A stretch of DNA of 17,986 bases from positions 1 to 17,986 of the forward strand of contig CAYTUI010000029.1 in NCBI GenBank assembly GCA_964441335.1. The letters are read 5' to 3'. A program made the translations under genes and the position numbers. Position 1 is the stretch's first letter; each line of letters begins with the position of its first letter. The notes under the pieces are model-generated. The model ran no database searches. It was given only the letters and a program-made list of their open reading frames with translations, and was not told where the DNA came from. The DNA comes from CAYTUI01 sp964441335. Its GTDB lineage: Bacteria > Patescibacteriota > Patescibacteriia > UBA1558 > 2-01-FULL-52-15. Shown here piece after piece: positions 6,870 through 13,422 of the stretch.

Positions 6870-7829
6870 ATGAGTGAAGTTTCAACTTTTGTCTCCCTAT
6901 TGATAATCATTGCCAGTTTTTACCTGCTTTATAAAGGTGCGGATATTTTAGTAAAATATTCGTCAATTTTGGCTAAACATTTTGGTATTACCACTTTGGT
7001 TATCGGATTAACCGTAGTGGCAATGGGCACTTCTACGCCGGAAATCGCTACTGTTATTATTGCGGCCATGCAGAAAGATTATAATGTTGCTATTGGAGGA
7101 ATTGTCGGTAGTAATATCGCCAATATTTGTTTAATACTTGGATTAGCGACCGTTATCAAGCCAATTCAAGTTAAGGGCAAAACTTTGAGGCGAGAGATGC
7201 CGTTTATGGCCGCCGCCGCTTTATTATTGTGGCTATTTTCATTAGACGGTATCTTGTCCAGTCTGGAGGGTTTGACATTCATTATTTTAGCCGTGATTTT
7301 TACGGTTTATATGATTAGTGTTGCCCGTAGGGAAAGAGTGTTTGATGAGGCGATTGCACATTTGGCCGGCAGTTTAACAGCCAAAGTGTCTGCAAAAAAT
7401 ATTTTCATGATAATTTTCAGTATCGCTTTGCTGGTTTTAGGAGGAAAATTACTGGTTGATGCGGCTGTCAGCTTGGCTACTGATTTAGGAGTTGATCAAT
7501 TTGTCATTGCCGTAACCTTGGTGGCGGTTGGAACATCCATCCCTGAATTAGCCGCTACCGTTGTTGCCTCTATTAAGAATCATGGCGATATTGCTTTGGG
7601 TAATATTGTCGGATCAAATATTTTAAATATTTTGGTAGCCTTGGGCCTGGGTTCCATGCTTTCCTCATTATTGATTGCACCATCAATTGTACAGTTGGAT
7701 ATTCCGCTGATGGTCGGAGTGACTCTCTTGGTTTTTTTAATGTTGAGAACCAAATATGTTTTATCACGTCTGGAAGGCGGAGTATTATTATTGTTTTACG
7801 CTATTTACATCTATTCCGTAGTTACTTAG
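6870..7829 (+). CDS. CaCA-family cation/Ca2+ antiporter (YrbG-like)
   Basis: The 319-residue polytopic membrane protein has the two inverted alpha-repeats of the CaCA superfamily. Repeat 1 carries GTSTPE at about residues 52-57 followed by GGIVGSNIANICLILGLAT. Repeat 2 carries GTSIPE at about 220-225 followed by LGNIVGSNILNILVALGLG. The acidic residues in the two GTS-x-PE motifs bind the ion in characterised homologues. About ten membrane segments are evident, with a short charged loop (ARRERVFDEA) in the middle. It probably exchanges Ca2+ for Na+ or H+ at the cytoplasmic membrane; the ions cannot be read from sequence. It is the last gene of the operon. Confidence 0.94.
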   Translation: MSEVSTFVSLLIIIASFYLLYKGADILVKYSSILAKHFGITTLVIGLTVVAMGTSTPEIATVIIAAMQKDYNVAIGGIVGSNIANICLILGLATVIKPIQVKGKTLRREMPFMAAAALLLWLFSLDGILSSLEGLTFIILAVIFTVYMISVARRERVFDEAIAHLAGSLTAKVSAKNIFMIIFSIALLVLGGKLLVDAAVSLATDLGVDQFVIAVTLVAVGTSIPELAATVVASIKNHGDIALGNIVGSNILNILVALGLGSMLSSLLIAPSIVQLDIPLMVGVTLLVFLMLRTKYVLSRLEGGVLLLFYAIYIYSVVT

Positions 7830-7833
7830 TGGT

Positions 7834-7877
7834 GGCTTAAAAAAGGTCGTGGTCTAAGCCTATAAAGGCTTGTTTTT
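7834..7877 (+). terminator. Weak terminator with two competing hairpins
   Basis: TAAGCC at 7855-7860 can pair upstream with GGCTTA (7834-7839). Alternatively its AAGCC can pair downstream with GGCTT (7867-7871), followed by G and six T. The second form is a classical, though short (5 bp), intrinsic terminator. The T run overlaps the gyrB -35 box. Confidence 0.5.
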
Positions 7878-7898
7878 TGGTTAAAATTGTGCTATACT
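7870..7898 (+). promoter_or_regulatory. gyrB promoter
   Basis: TTGTTT at 7870-7875, a 17-nt spacer and TATACT at 7893-7898, preceded by TGC as an extended -10. Transcription would start near 7905, giving a leader of about 65 nt. That leader contains the near-palindrome GCTAACTTTAGC (7916-7927) inside CTATTT...AAATAG arms. Confidence 0.75.
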
Positions 7899-7915
7899 GA
7901 TAGTATCTATTTGAG

Positions 7916-7927
7916 GCTAACTTTAGC
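7916..7927. promoter_or_regulatory. GCTAACTTTAGC near-palindrome in the gyrB leader
   Basis: This 12-mer differs by one base from the 12-mer upstream of secE (11935-11946) and by two from that upstream of rplA (13391-13402). It ends 43 nt before the gyrB ATG. It could be an operator or the top of an mRNA hairpin, since flanking CTATTT and AAATAG are complementary. Confidence 0.4.
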
Positions 7928-7970
7928 TAAAAAATAGCATTAATAGACAAAATTTTAGATATTATTTTTT

Positions 7971-10025
7971 ATGCCAAAAAAAGAGCTTAGGAAAGATGTT
8001 AAAAAGGCTGGCGCTAAAGCTGAAAAGAGTTCATATTCAGCCGCCCAGATTACTGTTTTGGAAGGTTTAGATCCTGTCCGAAAAAGGCCGGGCATGTACA
8101 TTGGTAATACCGCCAGTGCTGGTTTGCATCATTTAATTTGGGAAGTTGTTGATAACGGTATTGATGAAGCAATGGCCGGTCATGCCAACGAGATTATTGT
8201 GAAATTATTGCCCGAGGGCATGGTATCGGTGGCAGATAATGGACGAGGAATTCCGGTAGATATGCACAAGGTGACCAAAAAATCCGCTCTAGAAACCGTT
8301 ATGACCACTTTACACGCCGGCGGAAAGTTCGGTGGTGAAGGTTATAAAGTGTCCGGCGGTTTGCACGGTGTCGGTGTGTCGGTTGTTAATGCCTTGTCAT
8401 CTTACATGCGTACTGAAGTCAAAAGAGAGGGCAAACTTTGGATGCAGGAATATCAGCGGGGTAAAGCCAAGGCTAAAGTTAAACCCATTGGTAAAGCTGT
8501 CGGCACAGGGACGACGCAAATTTTTAAACCGGACAGTGAAATTTTTACGGTTTTGGATTTTGATTGGGAAATTGTTTTAGACCATTTAAGACAACAGGCC
8601 TATTTAACCAAGGGCATTAAGCTGGTGGTTTTTGATGAACGTCAGAAGGATCACCCCAATAGCCATACTTTTTATTTTGAAGGTGGTATTGCTTCTTACG
8701 TTAAATATCTGAATCATAATACCGAAGTTAAGCAGGAAAAAGTTTTCTACATAGAAAAAGAGGCCGAAGGAGTGACTGTGGAAATGGCCGTGCAATATTC
8801 CTCGGAGTTTCGTGAACTGGTTTACACTTTTGCCAACAATATTCATACCGTTGAAGGCGGTATGCATTTGATTGGTTTTAAGTCAGCCTTGACCAGAGTC
8901 TTAAACAAATATGCCCGCAAGAACAGTTTCCTGAAAGAAAAGGACGCTAATCTGACTGCCGATGATGTTCGTGAAGGATTAACGGCTGTGATTTCAGTTA
9001 AACTACGTGATCCACAATTTGAAGGACAGACCAAAGCTAAGCTGGGAAACGTTGAGGTTAGAAGCGCGACAGAAACAATTTTTAATGATTACTTTTTCGC
9101 TTTCTTAGAAGAGAATCCGCGTGATGCCAAAGAGATTATGGGTAAGACATTACTGGCGGCCCAAGCCAGAATGGCAGCTCGTGCGGCTCGTGAAACAGTT
9201 TTAAGAAAAGGCGCTTTAGAAGGCATGACTTTACCGGGTAAGTTATCCGATTGTTCTTCGCGTTCAGCTGAAAACAGTGAGTTATATATAGTAGAGGGAG
9301 ATAGCGCCGGTGGTAGTGCTAAACTTGGCCGTGACCGTCAGACGCAGGCCATACTGCCATTGAGAGGTAAAATTTTAAATGTGGAGCGCGCCAGGCTGGA
9401 TAAAATGCTGGCCAATGAGGAAATTAAGTCCCTGATTATTGCCATGGGCACTAATTTTGGTGAGCAGTTTAATATTGAAAACCTTAGATACAATAGGATT
9501 ATTATTATGACTGATGCTGATGTTGACGGCGCTCATATCAGAACTTTGTTGTTGACATTTTTTTACCGTCATTTCCCGCAGTTAATTACCGAGGGACATT
9601 TATATATTGCCCAGCCGCCATTATACAGAGTGCAAAAGGGCAAAGAGGTTAATTGGGTCTATAATGATGAACAGCTGGCGAAATTGAAGACTAAATATGG
9701 AGTTAAAGACGAGGATTTGCAACAAGCTTTGAATCAGGCCGAAGAAGCTACGACTGATGAAACCGAGGGAGAAAATGCTCCAGAAGCAGTAGAGGATAAG
9801 GTTGTCAGACTGAATATTCAGCGTTACAAAGGTTTGGGCGAAATGAACGCCGAGCAGTTGTGGGAAACTACTATGGATCCGGAGCGACGAGTTATGAAGA
9901 TTGTTACTGTGGATGACGCCGCCAAAGCCGATGAGGTATTTGATATCTTAATGGGTTCAGAAGTAATGCCTAGACGCCGTTTTATCCAAACCCACGCCAA
10001 GAGCGTGAAGAATTTGGACATTTAG
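7971..10025 (+). CDS. gyrB: DNA gyrase subunit B
   Basis: The 684-residue GyrB is the ATPase subunit of gyrase, which with GyrA introduces negative supercoils. GHKL ATPase elements are EVVDNGIDEAMAG (about residues 59-71), DNGRGIPV (about 89-96) and GLHGVGVSVVNALS (about 129-142). The TOPRIM domain has EGDSAGGSAKLGRDRQTQAI (starting near 441) and the metal-binding DADVDGAHI (about 515-523). The C-terminal QRYKGLGEMNAEQLWETTMD (from about 617) is typical of GyrB rather than ParE. It lacks the ~165-residue insertion of the E. coli protein. A Glu/Thr-rich acidic linker (about 588-610) precedes the C-terminal motif. The N-terminus carries about 20 Lys/Ala-rich residues before the conserved core. 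No SD; the ATG follows a T-rich run. gyrA is not in the window. Confidence 0.97.
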   Translation: MPKKELRKDVKKAGAKAEKSSYSAAQITVLEGLDPVRKRPGMYIGNTASAGLHHLIWEVVDNGIDEAMAGHANEIIVKLLPEGMVSVADNGRGIPVDMHKVTKKSALETVMTTLHAGGKFGGEGYKVSGGLHGVGVSVVNALSSYMRTEVKREGKLWMQEYQRGKAKAKVKPIGKAVGTGTTQIFKPDSEIFTVLDFDWEIVLDHLRQQAYLTKGIKLVVFDERQKDHPNSHTFYFEGGIASYVKYLNHNTEVKQEKVFYIEKEAEGVTVEMAVQYSSEFRELVYTFANNIHTVEGGMHLIGFKSALTRVLNKYARKNSFLKEKDANLTADDVREGLTAVISVKLRDPQFEGQTKAKLGNVEVRSATETIFNDYFFAFLEENPRDAKEIMGKTLLAAQARMAARAARETVLRKGALEGMTLPGKLSDCSSRSAENSELYIVEGDSAGGSAKLGRDRQTQAILPLRGKILNVERARLDKMLANEEIKSLIIAMGTNFGEQFNIENLRYNRIIIMTDADVDGAHIRTLLLTFFYRHFPQLITEGHLYIAQPPLYRVQKGKEVNWVYNDEQLAKLKTKYGVKDEDLQQALNQAEEATTDETEGENAPEAVEDKVVRLNIQRYKGLGEMNAEQLWETTMDPERRVMKIVTVDDAAKADEVFDILMGSEVMPRRRFIQTHAKSVKNLDI

Positions 10026-10211
10026 TTAGAAACTAGTAATTGGTAATTACCAACCTAACCTCCCCTTGAAAAGGGGAGGAATTAAAGGAGAGGATTACAT
10101 AAACATCGGGATTGCTTTTTCCTCGACTACGCCTCTCGACTCCGTCCCGCAATGCGGGACTTCGCTCGAGGACTCCGCTCGGAATCGCAATATCCTTTTT
10201 AAATATAACTT
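10026..10211. repeat. Hairpin-rich spacer between gyrB and the DUF457-like gene
   Basis: Several structures follow one another. TTGGTAATTACCAA at 10040-10053 is a perfect 14-bp palindrome. CCTCCCCTT (10059-10067) and AAGGGGAGG (10071-10079) form a 9-bp stem with a GAA loop but no T run. GTCCCGC-AAT-GCGGGAC (10144-10160) is a tight hairpin within a GC-rich stretch, with CTCGA-type words on both sides, and the outer edges (ATTGC and GCAAT) can also pair. TAGTAATTGGTAATTA (10034-10049) recurs inverted at 13337-13352. I see no gene here. Confidence 0.75.
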
Positions 10212-10685
10212 ATGGACCCCATAGTTCACGGCGTTATCTCGGGCTTATTCGCCACCAAGAAAAAAGAGCGGAACTGGAGACAGCTTCTGCCTTTTATTGT
10301 TTACGGAGTTTTGCCTGATTTTTATACGATTTTTATTTTTTGTTTGGCGGCTGTCGGTTTGAAGTCCGGCGTTTTTAATGACATGTTCTTTTCTTTTTAT
10401 AATGTCACGCATTCTTTAGTAATTTGGTTGGTTGTTTGGATCATTATTTCAATAGGTTGGAGGCGGATATACTGGCCGGTTAGCATGTGGGGACTGCATA
10501 TTGTTTTAGACATAGTTAGTCATCAAACTATTTTAACTCCAATTTTTTGGCCGTTGTCTGATTTTAAAGTTAATGGCTGGTTTAATTATCAGACGCCTAA
10601 GGCCCTGATAATCACTTATGCAATTATAGCGCCGCTAATGATTTTCTTTTGGTTTAATAAAAAGATTAAGAAGGATAAGGAGTAG
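10212..10685 (+). CDS. YdjM/DUF457-like membrane metal-dependent hydrolase homologue
   Basis: The 157-residue membrane protein has four or so hydrophobic segments and the conserved polar residues of the YdjM/DUF457 type: His6 (PIVHGVISG), Asp36 after LP, His67 in the THS motif, and the HxxxDxxxH arrangement His96, Asp100, His104 within a helix, followed by FWPLSD. In this family these residues are proposed to bind metal at the membrane; the substrate is unknown. The basic C-terminus (KKIKKDKE) is probably cytoplasmic. Start ATG 10212 has no SD. It lies alone between hairpin spacers, with convergent genes downstream. Confidence 0.8.
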   Translation: MDPIVHGVISGLFATKKKERNWRQLLPFIVYGVLPDFYTIFIFCLAAVGLKSGVFNDMFFSFYNVTHSLVIWLVVWIIISIGWRRIYWPVSMWGLHIVLDIVSHQTILTPIFWPLSDFKVNGWFNYQTPKALIITYAIIAPLMIFFWFNKKIKKDKE

Positions 10686-10699
10686 TTTTAAAATAAATA

Positions 10700-10730
10700 C
10701 ACCCCCTCACCAATGATTGGCGAGGGGGTG
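10700..10730 (-). terminator. Intrinsic terminator of the minus-strand paralogue operon
   Basis: CACCCCCTC (10700-10708) pairs with GAGGGGGTG (10722-10730), a perfect 9-bp stem. The inner CCAAT/ATTGG extends it past one mismatch. On the minus strand TATTTATTTT follows. The position 22 nt beyond the stop of the 10753 gene fits its terminator. It may also slow transcription of the convergent DUF457-like gene. Confidence 0.8.
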
Positions 10731-10752
10731 ATTGTTGTCCGTCAAGTCGCTG

Positions 10753-11229
10753 TCAGAGCAGGAGGCGGCCGGTTAGGCTGAAGATGGCTTTGGCGCTGAC
10801 CAGCGGAGTCTGATCCAGAGCATCGCTGTTGCTATTGCCACTGGAAGTGACCCACCAGCCTCTCCAGACTTGCTCGGGGGCGTTCAACTTACCTTGAGCC
10901 AGGAAATGCTCGCGCATTGCCATCCAGAATATGTTCTCGAGAATTTCGAGTCGCCGGCAACGCAGTTCGAACTTGGCTGCCAGTTCAGGCTCGATTGCGG
11001 CGCCGTGACCCATGGAGTGAATCATCTCGGCTGCTTCCGTGAACATGGTGTGCTTCAAATCCAGCAAATCATCACGCTGGAACGCCAGTAGTGGCCGCAG
11101 ATGCTCGGGTACTTGACCGAGAATCAGTAGATCGTCGGACGGTTCCGGGCATTTCGGTAGACCGAGATCCCAGCCTTCGGGTGCGGTCGGGAGATTCAAC
11201 AGCAGTTCCACGATATTGAGTCGGTTCAT
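10753..11229 (-). CDS. Unknown protein, paralogue of the 11264-11743 product
   Basis: I do not recognise this 158-residue soluble-looking protein. It shares an ordered set of motifs with its upstream neighbour: LPTAPEGW near residues 13-20, VPEHLRPLLAF near 40-50, a long amphipathic helix with RRLEILE and REHFLAQ (about 91-112), and RGWWVTS (about 122-128). Its C-terminus differs. There is no signal peptide. AAGGGGGT lies 6 nt upstream of the ATG and matches the SD consensus with one G-for-A change that can still wobble-pair. It is the second gene of a two-gene operon, 34 nt after the first, ended by a strong hairpin. GC content and codon use are higher and more balanced than in the surrounding housekeeping genes. 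Confidence 0.85.
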   Translation of the reverse strand: MNRLNIVELLLNLPTAPEGWDLGLPKCPEPSDDLLILGQVPEHLRPLLAFQRDDLLDLKHTMFTEAAEMIHSMGHGAAIEPELAAKFELRCRRLEILENIFWMAMREHFLAQGKLNAPEQVWRGWWVTSSGNSNSDALDQTPLVSAKAIFSLTGRLLL

Positions 11230-11263
11230 ATCAGACCCCCTTTGTTGATGAGTTAACCTCGTA

Positions 11264-11743
11264 CTAATCAGTACCCGGAACGGTCGGTTGACTTTCTTCT
11301 TTGAGGATTATGTCACCATTGACATCAAATCCCAGCTCACGGAATAGAAGTGATGGTTCGCCCGTGGGATCCATGGGTTTGCGCGTGACAACCCAACCCT
11401 TTTGGATCTGCAGTTCCTGATCGAAGCCAACCTGATCCAGGAAGAGTTGTCTGATTTCGGTGGCGAAATTCATCTCCAGCGTCTTGAGTTTCTGCAGACG
11501 CATGGCCAACCTTTGTGCGGTGGTTCGTCCAATGTTTGTGATATCTAGAGAGTTGAGGTAGTCCACTAGCACTTGGGTTTGAAGACTTTGTCTTTCGGTG
11601 ATGATGAAAGAGAAGAGTCGACGCAATTCCACTGGCAGTGTTCCGACGACCTCTTCTTGATCGCCTTCCTCCTGATTGGGAAGTTTTTCCGCAAAGCCTT
11701 CAGGCACTGGTGGTAGTTCGGCTAGGAAATCCTTGATCCACAT
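11264..11743 (-). CDS. Unknown protein, paralogue of the 10753-11229 product
   Basis: This 159-residue protein of unknown function is homologous by eye to the following gene. Shared features are ELPPVPEGF at residues 9-17, LPVELRRLFSF (about 36-46), a helix with LQKLKTLEMNF (about 83-93) and FLDQ, and KGWVVTRK (about 114-121). An acidic linker (EEGDQEE) separates the first two motifs, and the C-terminal 35 residues are Pro/Glu-rich and probably flexible. The start at ATG 11743 is set by AGGAGG at 11751-11756; a longer frame back to 11821 would run through the promoter and is rejected. Divergent promoters separate it from secE. It is GC-richer than its neighbours. Confidence 0.85.
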   Translation of the reverse strand: MWIKDFLAELPPVPEGFAEKLPNQEEGDQEEVVGTLPVELRRLFSFIITERQSLQTQVLVDYLNSLDITNIGRTTAQRLAMRLQKLKTLEMNFATEIRQLFLDQVGFDQELQIQKGWVVTRKPMDPTGEPSLLFRELGFDVNGDIILKEESQPTVPGTD

Positions 11744-11792
11744 GCTTAAGCCTCCTCGGTTGTCGTTTTTAGGACATGTAAAGAACGGTTTA

Positions 11793-11821
11793 TATTTATA
11801 CCATAGGTCTAACTTTGTCAA
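11793..11821 (-). promoter_or_regulatory. Promoter of the paralogue operon
   Basis: On the minus strand: exact TTGACA (11816-11821), a 17-nt spacer and TAAATA (11793-11798). This is the same -35, spacer length and -10 as the promoter at 14210-14238 in front of the other unknown cassette. The -35 is 8 bp from the -35 of the divergent secE promoter. Confidence 0.75.
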
Positions 11822-11829
11822 ACAGACCC

Positions 11830-11858
11830 TTGTATAATTTCTGTCAGTCTGCTATATT
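11830..11858 (+). promoter_or_regulatory. secE-nusG operon promoter
   Basis: TTGTAT (11830-11835), 17 nt, then TATATT (11853-11858) with an extended -10 TGC just before it. A TATAAT at 11833-11838 is an alternative -10 but lacks a -35 at proper spacing. The leader would be about 120 nt. Confidence 0.6.
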
Positions 11859-11934
11859 ATCTTTGTTAAACGGCCGACAGGCTGTTTTAAAAAACCATTT
11901 TCCTGATTTATTAGGGGAAATTATTAATTATTTA

Positions 11935-11946
11935 GCTAACGTTAGC
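11935..11946. promoter_or_regulatory. GCTAACGTTAGC palindrome in the secE leader
   Basis: This is a perfect 12-bp palindrome ending 40 nt before the secE ATG. It differs by one base each from the 12-mers upstream of gyrB and rplA. See the corresponding finding. Confidence 0.45.
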
Positions 11947-11986
11947 CGATATTTACCAAATAAAGGCTGGGATAGCAAATATACAT

Positions 11987-12166
11987 ATGAACAAATTAGG
12001 TAATTATCTTCGTGCTTCCAGGGCAGAGCTGTCCAAAGTAGCCTGGCCGACACGCAAGGAGACAATCAAATATACACTTGAGGTTATTGTGATTTCGGTG
12101 GCTGTAGCCGGATTTTTGGCGGCCATTGATTATATTTTAAATATTCTCATAGGATTTTTAATTTAA
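11987..12166 (+). CDS. secE: Preprotein translocase subunit SecE
   Basis: The 59-residue SecE is of the short, single-membrane-span type and is part of the SecYEG channel. The cytoplasmic amphipathic part contains the family signature in LSKVAWPTRKE (residues 15-25). One membrane helix follows (about residues 31-58) and the protein ends at its edge. nusG starts 4 nt downstream, which is the conserved bacterial order. The start ATG has an AT-rich leader without SD. A frame from TTG at 11815 overlapping this gene is not credible. Confidence 0.95.
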   Translation: MNKLGNYLRASRAELSKVAWPTRKETIKYTLEVIVISVAVAGFLAAIDYILNILIGFLI

Positions 12167-12170
12167 AACC

Positions 12171-12716
12171 ATGCCAAAACAAACATTAAACGAAGGTCGT
12201 CGCTGGTACGTTCTTCATACCTATTCCGGTTATGAAGAGAACGTTTCACGTAATTTAAAACAGCGTATTGAATCTATGGACATGGAAGATAAGATTTTTG
12301 ATGTCCTGATTCCGACTGAAACAAAAATTAAGATCAAAAACGGCAAACGCCGCACAATTAGAGAGAAAATTTTTCCGGGCTACGTACTAGTCAACATGAT
12401 TGTTAATGACGCTTCTTGGTATGTAGTCAGAAATACTCCTAATGTAACGGGTTTTGTCGGTTCCGGAACCACACCAACCCCTGTTTCTGAAGAGGAGATT
12501 AGAACTTTGCAGCAGCGCATGGGTGTGGAAGAGCCGGAGTATAAGATCGATGTTAAGACCGGACAGGCTGTTAAAATCGTTGACGGACCATTTAAGAATT
12601 ATGAAGGTAAGGTCAGCGATATTGATGAAGCTCGCGGTAAGGTCAAGGTGTTGATCAACGTCTTCGGTAGGGAAACTCCAGTTGAATTAGACTTTCTGCA
12701 GATTAAGAAGATTTAG
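12171..12716 (+). CDS. nusG: Transcription termination/antitermination protein NusG
   Basis: Complete 181-residue NusG, the RNA polymerase elongation factor that also links transcription to ribosomes or Rho. The NGN domain spans about residues 9-105 with RRWYVLHTYSGYEENV (about 10-25), KIFPGYVLVNM and VRNTPNVTGFVG. The KOW domain (about 125-178) has GPFKNYEGKVSDIDEARGKV and ends with VELDFLQIKKI. There is no insertion between the domains. It follows secE by 4 nt, without SD. Confidence 0.98.
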   Translation: MPKQTLNEGRRWYVLHTYSGYEENVSRNLKQRIESMDMEDKIFDVLIPTETKIKIKNGKRRTIREKIFPGYVLVNMIVNDASWYVVRNTPNVTGFVGSGTTPTPVSEEEIRTLQQRMGVEEPEYKIDVKTGQAVKIVDGPFKNYEGKVSDIDEARGKVKVLINVFGRETPVELDFLQIKKI

Positions 12717-12724
12717 TTATTAGA

Positions 12725-12872
12725 AAGTAATGGGTAATGTGTAATGAGTAATGAGGGAGACACGTAAACTCATCAACACATCACTCATAACTCATAACTC
12801 ACCACCGCCTCCGGGCGGGGTCCCGCCTTCATTATAAATGAATATATGTGGCGGGATAACTCATAACCCAAA
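12725..12872. repeat. GTAATG/CTCATAA repeats and cruciform between nusG and rplK
   Basis: The left half is tandem 6-8 nt words of the GTAATG type (GTAATGGGTAATGTGTAATG...). The right half is mainly CTCATAA words, which can pair with the ATGAG words of the left. TCCCGCC and GGCGGGA (about 12822-12857) form a 7-bp clamp around an inner TTCAT/ATGAA hairpin. TGGGTAATGTGTAATG at 12731-12746 recurs exactly at 13303-13318, on the other side of rplK. There is no gene here. Confidence 0.8.
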
Positions 12873-12875
12873 CAT

Positions 12876-13301
12876 ATGGCAAAGAAAATTAAAGTTAAAG
12901 TAAAATTACAGCTACAAGCCGGTCAGGCTAATCCTGCGCCTCCGGTCGGAACAGCTTTAGGACCTCATGGGGTAAATATTCAGGATTTTTGCGCTAAGTT
13001 TAATGCCGCTACCAAAGATAAGATGGGCAATATCATTCCTTGCGTCCTGACGATTTATGAAGACCGGAGTTTTGATTTTATTCTAAAACCCCCGCCGGCT
13101 TCGGAATTACTGAAAAAAGCCGCCGGCATTGCCAAGGGCTCCGGTAAACCCCTGCAGGAGAAAGTCGGGGAGATTTCTCGAGCGAAAATTAGGGAAGTCG
13201 CCGAGCAGAAAATGGTTGATTTGAACGCCAATGATATTGAAGCAGCCATGAAGATTATTGAAGGAACTGCCAGACAGATGGGACTGGTCGTAAAAGATTA
13301 A
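12876..13301 (+). CDS. rplK: Ribosomal protein uL11
   Basis: Full-length L11 (141 residues), which binds the GTPase-associated region of 23S rRNA at the base of the stalk. The Pro-rich N-terminal segment QAGQANPAPPVGTALGPHGV (residues 14-33) is the domain linked to thiostrepton binding. The RNA-binding C-terminal domain runs from about residue 70, with KPPPASELLKKAAGI, and ends with EGTARQMGLVVKD. There is no SD. Spacers of 159 and 121 nt filled with repeats separate it from nusG and rplA, much larger than usual for this operon. Confidence 0.98.
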   Translation: MAKKIKVKVKLQLQAGQANPAPPVGTALGPHGVNIQDFCAKFNAATKDKMGNIIPCVLTIYEDRSFDFILKPPPASELLKKAAGIAKGSGKPLQEKVGEISRAKIREVAEQKMVDLNANDIEAAMKIIEGTARQMGLVVKD

Positions 13302-13302
13302 T

Positions 13303-13420
13303 TGGGTAATGTGTAATGGGTAATGGGGGTGATCCCTAATTACCAATTACTAATTACGAATTACCACCCCCGTGGGAGCTAGTTTAGTCGGCTAGCGTTA
13401 GCACCACACAAGATTAATAA
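13303..13420. repeat. GTAATG/ATTAC inverted repeats between rplK and rplA
   Basis: The block runs from GGTAATGTGTAATGGGTAAT, then GGGGGTG, through ATTACC-type words to CACCCCC, giving a perfect 7-bp clamp around AT-rich complementary words. TGGGTAATGTGTAATG (13303-13318) is a direct copy of 12731-12746. TAATTACCAATTACTA (13337-13352) is the reverse complement of 10034-10049. GCTAG/CTAGC and GCTAGCGTTAGC follow near rplA. There is no gene here. Confidence 0.8.
13391..13402. promoter_or_regulatory. GCTAGCGTTAGC near-palindrome in the rplA leader
   Basis: Ends 20 nt before the rplA ATG and differs by one base from the secE-leader palindrome. With the adjacent GCTAG/CTAGC pair (13379-13395) it could form alternative RNA hairpins. 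L1 is known to repress its own operon by binding mRNA in other bacteria, but I see no clear mimic of its rRNA site. Confidence 0.35.
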
Positions 13421-13422
13421 AT

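Noticed and set aside
9730..9800. Acidic Glu/Thr-rich stretch in GyrB as a foreign insertion
   Set aside because: It is a short linker before the conserved C-terminal motif, in frame and with the same codon use; such linkers vary among GyrB proteins.
10112..10318. Plus-strand frame over the gyrB downstream spacer
   Set aside because: It follows GC-rich hairpins and overlaps the DUF457-like gene in another frame; no family resemblance.
11744..11821. Upstream extension of the first paralogue
   Set aside because: The extension covers its promoter; AGGAGG in front of ATG 11743 gives the better start.
11815..12003. Plus-strand 62-codon frame before secE
   Set aside because: It begins with TTG inside the promoter region and overlaps secE; secE itself has an unmistakable signature.
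12725..13420. Possible CRISPR array
   Set aside because: Repeat words are only 6-16 nt, irregular and without uniform spacers; no cas gene is present.
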